Shown: positions 59,101 through 64,000 of the stretch, piece by piece
Layout of the letters: every line of letters begins with the position of its first letter
How positions within the stretch are numbered: position 1 is the stretch's first letter
NCBI RefSeq assembly: GCF_026262505.1
Contig: NC_067205.1
Coordinates: 2,480,001-2,544,000 of the forward strand
Reading direction: 5' to 3'
Origin: Trichomonas vaginalis G3
Lineage: Eukaryota > Parabasalia > Trichomonadida > Trichomonadidae
DNA: 64,000 nt
Made by a program: the position numbers and the translations under genes
Notes under the pieces: model-generated
The model's database searches: none
What the model was told of the DNA's origin: nothing
What the model saw: the letters and a program-made list of their open reading frames with translations, nothing else

Positions 59101-59227
59101 TCGCATGCAAATAATATCTGCGCCGAGCAAAAAGAAACGCGTTCCGAAACCTCTTCAGTTCATTTTGCTCTCGATTTGTTCTATTATAGCTTTTATTTAT
59201 TTCGAATTAAGGGTTTCGTTTTGCTAA
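47114..59227 (+). CDS. Giant ankyrin plus coiled-coil protein with C-terminal membrane anchor (4037 aa)
   Basis: An uninterrupted 12.1-kb frame. Residues about 1-170 hold a degenerate N-terminal part and about three ankyrin repeats (DGNLPIHLAIQTKNKNHSVL, NFTPLHLAVLQGNDEAIREI). From about 175 to 4000 it is nearly continuous coiled coil rich in N, Q, K, E, D and L with heptads and repeated phrases (ELQNEKQKL-like). The end is basic (SKKKRVPKPLQ) followed by a membrane helix (about 4015-4033, FILLSICSIIAFIYFEL) and a short tail. It looks like a golgin-like or tethering protein anchored by its tail, which is inference. Databases often call such trichomonad proteins viral A-type inclusion-like; that reflects composition only. 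Confidence 0.85.
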   Translation: MSLSPQQFFEIIRGGKIEELKSIDNLEQMILLTPEFSENNFYQIAILEDQAEILEYMDNICPVAVNSLDRDGNLPIHLAIQTKNKNHSVLHYLVQHYGPKTLLSRNFRNFTPLHLAVLQGNDEAIREIVSLIRKHDYYQAIIDSNDESSINILRNAASMENNSSFSLFCNELDKIFQEFQIKIETIKKEHEEKLKEIESDTKLEADKIAEERKAKQKEIDLKTDELERVDRTMREIDSKRRRSESLARLYKSKVSLLSDELDSQKKCFNEVEGRNNTIMKEILEQKKENIRQSEKLQQKFNNDLFNFQKILDNERLQHNNDINSLNNALEVIDEQKNILQSVINSIKQVNEQEFNKQKSQNHENVDNEAKSKLFDQKQQFVSSISQIMEELQVLYKEQHKNNNMIRISNQEIERINLKEFDLNEKLSKLEQDLEMLREQRKIEIEYNNRAVEAIESEKASLRTRRNEFQKLLNDPATNDSDKELYKGEIEKLILQLKNLDDDKNAFIAENDDLKKEDGLEAKVIIQQIQTAQNEKNSFEAIDANNVEFHQNKIKLLVENQNKISDQICLLRKQLEEQKYSYNSLLEEENKLFDLENAPLDKIYEMEVEMLNNQLSMIDKQRQNLQSELDSVNHKHYETTNMLNDKISKLESDKKSYQDKYESLSKELDYNIENARKEYEEKTKDLRRLYDKNIQDLSDLQKGKQILERKLEEEEKKHEEEREWERNKSQEEIKRGLNRIIELESQQKRIYIENDELKERLQTVYIDVSEKFKNEFEFIKKQYEDNIKVLNDRQQEEIDQLNLQNKNMLNVLKNEKIIVQNQLNEARQRVKDLEDKNQILLDQKQTREDGIDRIEEKQREYEDKISSLEQNFDHLNLEHQKDMEKLQAEIKKLESEKQQLINKMMNDHNSNKDQKKMNEIISDLQKRNSEIEQKNQEINQLKQEIDQEKEKVTNLDTEKSKMQKEKINMEQIISQNEQEKKELQQVITEYEQSLNDFNINSIKQKEQIKTLQNQIQSLNSEISNFNEKENEEKEKHKNEIDKLNQKLNDLQNQRKILHEQIDLQNEHHKKEMNDIQSKINELEKEKKKTIEDFQNKIKNIQEESDRKIKQNMDEIESKNKKIQDLEQERNNQQKMIEKLAKDNSDEYEEVVNLFNQQLDNLRQNNRQNENLIASLRSSNEEKQKEIEKLVQEISELQKQISEIKNQNDFETERLLNESKEAKQKMASKIKDLESDKKFLQQEIEKLKRINDNLNQQNMSQKRDFDEELSQKSNKIKELNERIIDLQKQINNDDLSQLNSRLHNLQKQKDEVDQLNIELKNDKSNLQKQISSLAKEREDLKQQADSLNDYKKRVSDLEKEKENLVQNIKNMEIQISNQKDGNQPKNDALITALQKQLESMKNRRENIEKDLKAQNQQLVDKNKELEEKVQELMHKITELNLELCKFKTQQRQLNRDLEKIQQENEKLKNAKTDSELNSSKRIEFLENQLENVNKQIEELSKAEANKIQNQLDMKNKENEQLQKEKQELAEKINNLQIILNELQIKIEILEKEKSDLDKQIEKLNEDLNNSESKNKEIERQIFQLQNRKSDVNSQLNTLQVDKDYYQKIIDELHQKNDELVQRIKVLVDQLNELLKVKDQLNGSNEDLLKKITELQGLKDQLEENYLKLKDDNQTISEMKEQLDDVNELLKERISELEGIQESNESKIEEISNELDKYKSMTTDLNNLTEIDNISIDGSGIKERNDSLNEKIKELQDKIDELQRNYDELQSLHTQVKDENSRIKDSYNELNASKEKLQINFDNLDQNNKKLESDLDKLNKSFNDLLENNQQLQDNNNQLNEEKNKLQSDFDNSQNDIKKFNENINQLCESNNKLENANKDLNERQKILERDNNELKRQVENLMGEINKLNEEKENLDRERKSLEGELIKQNQNDDEIKRLNDEIQSLNHHKKELEENLKLKENQLSDLSNTLSTISNALNSQISGLKEQIEELKQKQNPNELIEKLNELQEEKKKLEQDITDKDKLNEELQKRVDELEKEKQNHYEEIQQLNLKTRDLELNNDDEDQIEVVQIKQKIDDHKNEIENLNKLIDSLRNDISNLKLENSEKQNQINSLQSDNTNKDHQINSLKSENDDLIKENKLKEEELQNLLKQIEKLERENNDLHSKLNQIQNTTEKEQLQNTIQENEEKIKALENRIKEIEQDKFSLEKDLNEKHKSELEKLNSDLHNLESEKEKLQNQLDEQTKQHKEELSKVIHKQNDLQEQKDKLQKDIEDQKIQNEKEIEKLNERLIENEKFKEEKQLEIEELTAKLKDQSLESKELKEKLDQLENSQSKTVEDLEQKINELKEEKEMLQDEIEEQKQELMNESLLLKERFDDDLKSEHEKNKIKYEENLNLINSQKSKLEEEKDKLEKDLEKLKEENQKQIDDLQNKISKVENEKKSNLKEIEDLMKQIKDLDQQKIDLSKKFNENQLKNEENIQKLNDQIENLQKEKENLINEHKNELNNLSISLQDQMESNMSDLEKKLIQANKNHQNEMHQKQMEILDLQNLVDKQKGEISNLQKRIQKLDSNNSDNSDMIDKLKSQILELENTNNQIEIDLENAKSNNDKLNVKISLLEENYNKENELNKNKIENLQKQIKELQDQKAEIEENLENQILLLKKKINELEAELMKNKIDLDKNQRQFDNELGKSHSEIQKMNQKLDENQKKYQNEIQKLNELNDSLKNEVKKYQNELQENKKKYVQDMENEMQEHQKDIISLNQSIEEIQKAKENSDAEKHNLENLVNDKEEIIQNMNSTIKKYQGQIDDLSEKIKILEENNKYQEKDLEKIKLQNKIDLLENQKQEIQNNLSQTKSEISELKDNNQKLLTNSQKMTDDNQYLMKENEKLASEKQKLTEECQKLKENLTKLQIQLDKIKEDNDNLENDNNKLQNKLNEMQNQISDLTSTISKLESDLKEKDLISNENKEKDELIDMLKREKENQLQKQKEFFQSEIENLQKSKDKEIKEIEEVKSKENERQKINFDETISNFQNQIAELQNEKQKMMENLNQNQAKNLQTAQLKLDIQKLEGKIFTLNDEKAKIEKQNSEREKRFIDEYEAQKRKFDNDLHHLYLQKEEEIASAKRDLNNQILDLKKEYLNDLAEERKDHQQKIFEHKDEKQKIEDLNEKQKSEILSLQKQIEDLQSQIDKLQKEKEILEKENTKHLVDNENLKQEILQNSQKFANDLQNISNDYSKKFEEEFNDIKNRNKNEIQKLQNQISLLENEKQKLQNDLNILEKESDSQIKSLQTESKSQISALNNKLNDLQINRDGLQADNSNLKNKLSDLENVKSSLESDKSELENKNKNLRDFLNNLNASNTDLQSKITNLEKVKNDLENKMSKLKNDNEKLIQKLAQNQENHEQVVERQKKEIDSLSEKQISLVEDNKNQSKNIQNLLEKLSQIENQNQQLQKDLNDLQNDNISLKQKLSEENDKSKSILEENSSLKNEIQEIGKQNTEFQIQISKQKSDLQNQKNDIDKLMLELEHLRTENKDISSHMNEEKLKEIEDKSKELNEIFEKQKKELEKNFAKQVEIEKLKSDNLSKDFSISQGNLEKEIGHLKNVIMSENKRHQAELQNNKKNFIELQNQNQKLISEISSLKDEKFKIQEQKDDQISGLHKKLNTLQNELENKSNLLNEEKETIQKLKEIISSLQKENEDLKLQKPIFDEQVMHSNELLEKQKENHESEIGGLLEKINNLENEKQKLEKELYKMEDELDETVQYKKRLEEDISNQMKKHKQEIDNQMKKNDLEIENLLKKQKEIELERQEIENKLIAQKEKYVSELSNLKFDLQNEKSNSLNLEKIKRQNQIEIKSLQDKLNDLQRMLNNIQKELKEKEDSHQNELEKIRERHRNELTNLQKQLTEHEIQNLKLQNDMEKLKRKLSENGEKKLDTQSKFDDLSSELEKLRYELEEKQNEVRKRDLEIDELNHRNEELQTNREEITHRSQRVKPEFYDDLNRRMQIISAPSKKKRVPKPLQFILLSICSIIAFIYFELRVSFC

Positions 59228-61185
59228 AATTGTCACTTTTATAGCATATTTGTTTTTGGATGTTTTGCGAAACCAAAAAAAAACTATGATATACAATGTG
59301 TGTGTAAAGAAAATACTTTATTTACTAGTTAAAAAATCATTTGGTATTGATCAAGTTATTTTTTCTGGATAAGATATTATATGGATAATTGGATAGAAAA
59401 TACAATTATATAATCTTGTACCTGGTTTAATTAAGCTAATTGTCATCAGAAACTTGTAATTTTTATGAATTTCAGATTTTCTTTTCATTACTGCTTTTCT
59501 TAATAGGTCAAGTTCTTATTTACGTTATAAAGTATGATATTTACAAATATCAAGTTATCGTGTTTTTTGAGAAATTATGAGAAACAAACAAAAATGAAAA
59601 AGATAGGAATAGCAATGAATAGTGATGTGGGTATAGAAAATGTAAGAGATATGAATGCAAAGCAATCAGTATTTAGGACATTGACCATAGATTTCGAAAA
59701 AAAAATGCTGCATATTGAGCGAAAACTATGATTATATTATAAGGTTGTCATTTAAAGCATAATGAAACTATTCCCTTTTCATTTTAATCGAATAAGATAG
59801 TAAAGATTTTTGAATTAGCTAGAAACTGATGAGATGTTTTCACAAATCAGATTTTTAATCTCTATAATGCATAATTCACTCAATATCTCAATTTTGATAT
59901 TGCGAGATATTTTTGCTATCGGTTTCGCAATTTTGACACAATAGCAAGAGGGTTCTATAAGCATTATTATCAACGTAGAATCTGAATATCATATCAGAAA
60001 ATGTCGCAAATCTGATATTTACCCGACCAAATAGCAAAAATAATTGAATACTTTTCGCAAAAACTTTAAAAATCGATAAAAATATGAAATATAGATATTA
60101 AAGAGACTTTTTATATAATATTCATAAAGATTTTCCAAAAATATGATACCGCAAAATTAAAAAAGTGACGTCTTGAGTGGAGTCAAAGGTCGAAATTGCT
60201 AGCTAAATGTTTTTTTAGCGAAATTGCGTATTGTACGTTTTTTTCGCAAAACGAAACCCTTATTCGAATTTTATAAATAAATATATTAATTTTTATTTAT
60301 ATATCATATAGAGTCCGGCATTTTTTATGTCTTCATTTTGACGGCCAAATAAATTGAAAGAAAATGTAAACTTGATAGCCGCACTTCATTTTCCGTCACG
60401 GTCACTGAATGATTCGTGCATTTCAGTAACTATAGTAACGGAGAAAATTGTCCCATTATATCGGTAGGAGCTTAGTGGCCACCTATTTTGCTAAATGGGC
60501 TACAAATCCAATTTAAAAAATAGAAATTTTAATTAATTTTCGATTCAATATTCTTATAACAAGACATTTTGAACGAGACCAACTTCGTATGAAAATCCAA
60601 GTGCATGACTTGATTGTCTGGCAAAGTTCGGATCATCTTTACGAAATGATATTGAGCTGCAATAGGTTAAGATGCTCAATTTAAGCTAAAGTTTGTTAAT
60701 GATTACCATTTAAAGTCTAAATTGATAGGAAATGAGTAAAATATTATGCAAGATAAAGTTTTCGATAAGATTAACATGAAAAATCATCTTTTATATAAGA
60801 ATAATTATAAGTTACTACAAATTCTATTGAAAATGGTATGTGGCGTAAATAGGAAATGTTCCAATTTCATTCTGTTAGAGTTATTTCATAATTCTATATT
60901 TCCGAATCTAATTCCAGCTTTTATGGGGTCAATTTGATAACCAATTTAATTTCGTTATCGTAGAAAAGAGGTAATAATTGGAAATTAAGAATATTTAGGG
61001 CCAGCTTATTGGAATATGAATCTTTATAATACGTGAATAGTGGTTTACCTATCTAAAAGTCGCATAAAATCTATGTTCCTAGGACAAAAAGTGGCATTTG
61101 ATAGACAACTTTTATCGCTTCATAAAGTCAACAAAAAAGTACGAAAATTAAAAACATAACATAGCATGTAATTTCTCTAACATTC
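59228..61185. other. AT-rich intergenic DNA, nothing recognised
   Basis: About 2 kb with scattered short frames (for example 59534-59731 and 60746-60937) lacking start context, domain or composition of a gene. A region near 59960-60250 has repeated short words such as TCGCAAAA and AATAGCAA, without clear periodicity. Several polyA and polyT words are present. Confidence 0.55.
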
Positions 61186-62505
61186 TTAATTCTTTGGAAC
61201 AGTGAAGTTATCTAAGTAATCAATGAAAGTAACATTTGGTTCTACAGCTGGCCATTTACCATTTTTGATCATTGCTACTGCAGCATCGACTGCTTTGACA
61301 CATCTTGGAATTTCAGTGTGTATTTCTCCTGAGAAATGTGGAGCTTTATGAAGATAAATCACAGCATAAATAGGAATTGATAAGAAAGTCATCCATGAAA
61401 GTTCAACATATGAATCTCCTAGAATAACCATTGTTGTTTCTGGTCTCATAAATATAGATTTTATCATATTACTACCTTGTGCTGTCAAACAAAATCTCAA
61501 AGATGAAAAAATTTTCGCGTAAAATTCAATTGGAGAAATATTGTCTTTGATAATTTCCCAATTGTATTCTGGATATTTCTCTTTAAGAGCGCTATGAATA
61601 TCAGCAATATTTGAGATTCTTCTTACTCCTTGTCTATTTAGAAGAACAAATTTACTTGGTTTAACAGCATATAGATTGTAAAACTTACTGAGTCTTTGAT
61701 GTAGCATTTGAATTGGAGGTCCAAAGTGGCCGTAATGAGGTCGTGGTTCTATTGAAACACATAGTCTTTTTGCAAATACACATTCGTCGTATTCTAATGA
61801 AATGTATTTTTGAACGCCAATAGCACGTAAGAAGTCTTCGGCAAATCTATTTGTATCTTTGCTTACAACAACTACGCAATCATTAAAAAATTCTTCTGGT
61901 ACAAGCATCAAAGGTGATAAATAATCTATTACAAAATGACCGAAATTTTTGGTGTTCCCGTGACCAAACACGCAGGCTTTATCGCACTCTAAAACTACAC
62001 GTCCACCAGCACCAGATCGTGCAAAAGGTGGAGCTGTATCCCATAATGGTCTAATTCTATAGTTATTAACAACAAATTCACCATTATGCGAAGCGTAGGC
62101 GTTTCTATAATAAGCAAATTTACTCTTGAACTGAGTCATGTATTGCATATATTCTGGTTTAGGATATTTCGGAATTAAAAACGTATTTTCATATAATCTG
62201 TATTCAGAAAATTCTAAATTTTCAGTAAATCCAAATAGATGCCCAGTAGGATCAGGGAATGAAATATTATAAATTGTTATTTCATCGACATATTCTAAGC
62301 AGTCTCCCCATTTTTCCTGAATGTAATGAATTTCTTGATTTGAAGTAATTTTTTCCATTTTCCTGATTGGAAAACTTATTTCTGAAATAAAATGAGGATG
62401 AATGGAAATCGGAAATGAAAAAAGCATAAAAAATATTACAAAAGGCATAGAAAAGGCCATTTCCTGATAATTTTCTTTAGGAATTATGCCAGAAATGCTT
62501 TTCAT
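61186..62505 (-). CDS. GT61/DUF563-type glycosyltransferase, type II membrane protein (439 aa)
   Basis: A signal-anchor segment (17-36, AFSMPFVIFFMLFSFPIS) precedes a lumenal domain. DUF563-like motifs are FGHFVIDYLSPLMLVPEE (188-205), SIEPRPHYGHFGPP (251-264) and LTAQGSNMIKSIFM (340-353). They line up with FGHFTHDY, THPRPHNAHFG and FPNGSNMLKCIFM of the gene at 41458, so the two are paralogues in opposite orientation on either side of the giant gene. Secretory-pathway glycosylation is expected. The acceptor is unknown. Confidence 0.78.
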   Translation of the reverse strand: MKSISGIIPKENYQEMAFSMPFVIFFMLFSFPISIHPHFISEISFPIRKMEKITSNQEIHYIQEKWGDCLEYVDEITIYNISFPDPTGHLFGFTENLEFSEYRLYENTFLIPKYPKPEYMQYMTQFKSKFAYYRNAYASHNGEFVVNNYRIRPLWDTAPPFARSGAGGRVVLECDKACVFGHGNTKNFGHFVIDYLSPLMLVPEEFFNDCVVVVSKDTNRFAEDFLRAIGVQKYISLEYDECVFAKRLCVSIEPRPHYGHFGPPIQMLHQRLSKFYNLYAVKPSKFVLLNRQGVRRISNIADIHSALKEKYPEYNWEIIKDNISPIEFYAKIFSSLRFCLTAQGSNMIKSIFMRPETTMVILGDSYVELSWMTFLSIPIYAVIYLHKAPHFSGEIHTEIPRCVKAVDAAVAMIKNGKWPAVEPNVTFIDYLDNFTVPKN

Positions 62506-63408
62506 TTTCGAGTCTTCAATTTCTTAAAAATTTGAAGAGTCGATACAAAAGTGGGCAGCGTGTTGTAACTCGTAATTTCTATTCTTTAAACAGGAAATGA
62601 TTCCTCCACTTCAGCTCCATCTGCCTCACCGATTCGAGGGCTAAATACGCGAATTAATTTGATAAAAATTTTATTAGTTAAGTGTTTACAGTTTTGATAA
62701 TCAATAATAAATATGGCATGATGCTGGTTCATAAAATAGATATATTCAAGCCAAATATAAAGTTTCATTTTTAATTGATTTTTTATTGAGGCTTTAACTA
62801 GCATACTATATAAAAACTAACTTAGTAACTTTTAAAAAGCGTATTATAAAAGTAAGCAAACTAACTTTATAGTGGTCTCAAAAATAGATTTCAGAACCTT
62901 TTCAAATAATTTGAGAACTTAATTATAAAAATATTATATGTTCATAGTACATTAATATTTTCAAGAAAAATTTAAAAATAAAAATTCTCTGAAATTTTAG
63001 AATCTATATTTATACAATGTCCTTATGTTAATCTACATGTTATTGATAAGCAAATATTGTTTAATAGTTAAATTTGATAAATATCGTTATCTGATGGAAT
63101 TTGATATATTATTGAGTATATTTTTATGAAATATAATGAATATATCGGTACACATTAGCTGTAAATAGGATTTGTCTCACACTGATTGAGTAATACCTCT
63201 ATGATTTGTTAGATAGTGACGATATGAGAATGTATCATTCTTTTCTTGGCACCTGTTTGAAATTTATAAGGTCCACTTTAAGTATTAGCAAATGCCATAT
63301 AATTGGCTGAATAATACATATGATTTTTTTTTTTGAAAATAAATTAAATTTGAAGAACTCGAATTATTCTTTAGAAATAATAAATTTCATGATGAGTATA
63401 AATTAAAC
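62506..63408. other. AT-rich intergenic DNA, nothing recognised
   Basis: A 72-codon minus frame (62586-62804) has no gene-like composition. No repeat or RNA gene is recognised up to the A tract of element C. Confidence 0.5.
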
Positions 63409-63433
63409 AAAAAAAAAAAAAAAAAAAAAAAAA
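63409..63433. repeat. A tract (25 nt) at the left tip of Polinton C
   Basis: A homopolymer run directly before GGTAGTGGGG, as at 16818-16884. Confidence 0.75.
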
Positions 63434-64000
63434 GGTAGTGGGGCTTCCAGGCACTTCGTGCCCTCTAGCCCCGAAGATGTTTAGTATAAATGAAGTTTAT
63501 ATTCGGAGGACTCTTCTTCTTCCTCCATTGCTTCTGGGAAGAAGCCTTCTTCTGGGTCGAAAACATTATATAATGTGTCGCTTTTCACAAATTATATATG
63601 TTTTCATGTTTTGTCACTTTTCTGTCACTTTTCGGGTAAAAACATTTTTATTATTATATATAAATGAATTTTACAAAACCACCGTTACCGTTCTTTGGAA
63701 ATAAGAGTAAATGTAAAGATATTATATTGAGAGAACTTAAGAAACTACCGAATGGTCTAACATTTGTAGATTTGTTCGGTGGAAGTTTCTATATATCCCA
63801 TTTGTGCCATACAATATTCCCAGACTCAAAGATTATATGCAATGACTTCGACAACTATATGGACCGTCTCAAACATATACCAGACACAAACAATATATTG
63901 AAAGAGTTAAAAGAAAAGATACCTATCGGTAAGATGGAACGTATACCATTAGATAACAAAAATATTGTGAGAGAGGTTTTGAAAAAAGCAGAATATATAG
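63434..64000. mobile_element. Polinton/Maverick C, first 567 bp (opposite orientation to A and B)
   Basis: The tip GGTAGTGGGGCTTCCAGGCA with the same small hairpin is followed by 230 bp of terminal DNA and then the methyltransferase gene. This corresponds to the right end of A and B, so C is read in the opposite direction. It has no palindromic repeats or short-period array between tip and gene, so it shows the compact form of this end. The rest lies outside the window. Confidence 0.82.
63664..64000 (+). CDS. D12-class adenine DNA methyltransferase, C copy (partial)
   Basis: About 112 codons from MNFTKPPLPFFGNKSKCKDI are present, open to the window edge, including FVDLFGGSFY. Residues agree with the B copy in nearly all places where A and B differ (KCKDIILREL, NNILKELKEK). 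The catalytic DPPF part is beyond the window. Confidence 0.82.
   Translation, partial: MNFTKPPLPFFGNKSKCKDIILRELKKLPNGLTFVDLFGGSFYISHLCHTIFPDSKIICNDFDNYMDRLKHIPDTNNILKELKEKIPIGKMERIPLDNKNIVREVLKKAEYI

Noticed and set aside
62586-62804. 72-codon minus frame
   Set aside because: AT-rich intergenic DNA with no supporting feature.

Overview
The window looks like nuclear DNA of a parabasalid protist (Trichomonas/Tritrichomonas type). The DNA is AT-rich and the genes are intronless. Two host genes have a trichomonad-type initiator (TCA+1 Y T/A) 11 to 24 nt before the ATG. The gene content fits too: a short R2R3 Myb, a GT61/DUF563 glycosyltransferase pair, a giant tail-anchored coiled-coil protein, and closely related Polinton/Maverick copies. 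I cannot decide the species from sequence alone.

Regions: (1) 1-12974 is the right-hand part of Polinton A, with small accessory genes, a family B DNA polymerase locus, integrase, a phage-type fibre gene, small virion-like genes and an adenine methyltransferase. (2) 12975-16884 lies between two Polinton ends and holds a 121-bp satellite array and a decayed MULE transposase. (3) 16885-40318 is Polinton B, 23.4 kb, with both ends present and about 1-kb terminal inverted repeats. Its left half carries the capsid and packaging genes. Its middle carries KilA-N genes, HNH endonucleases, 21-bp repeat arrays and a tRNA-like sequence. Its right half is nearly identical to the right part of A. (4) 40347-63408 is host DNA: two GT61-like genes, a roadblock-type dynein light chain, a CS-domain/Sel1 tail-anchored protein, a Myb gene and a 12.1-kb ORF for an ankyrin plus coiled-coil protein. 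(5) 63434-64000 is the first 567 bp of Polinton C, opposite in orientation to A and B.

The Polintons are treated as fossils. A and B are nearly identical over shared genes, so the copies are recent, but each has roughly ten interrupted loci. B has no recognisable DNA polymerase, while A does. The shared right-hand module (194-aa protein, 51-aa protein, amphipathic protein, integrase, fibre, jelly-roll-like candidate, 80-aa amphipathic protein, 120-aa protein, 43-aa membrane protein, methyltransferase) is collinear in A and B. The accessory blocks differ and appear to be shuffled.

The points most worth a second look are the bacteriophage-type fibre gene with exchanged shaft segments, an interspersed palindromic repeat family whose arms change together, a divergent promoter array built on perfect palindromes, and the inverted arrangement of the A/B junction.
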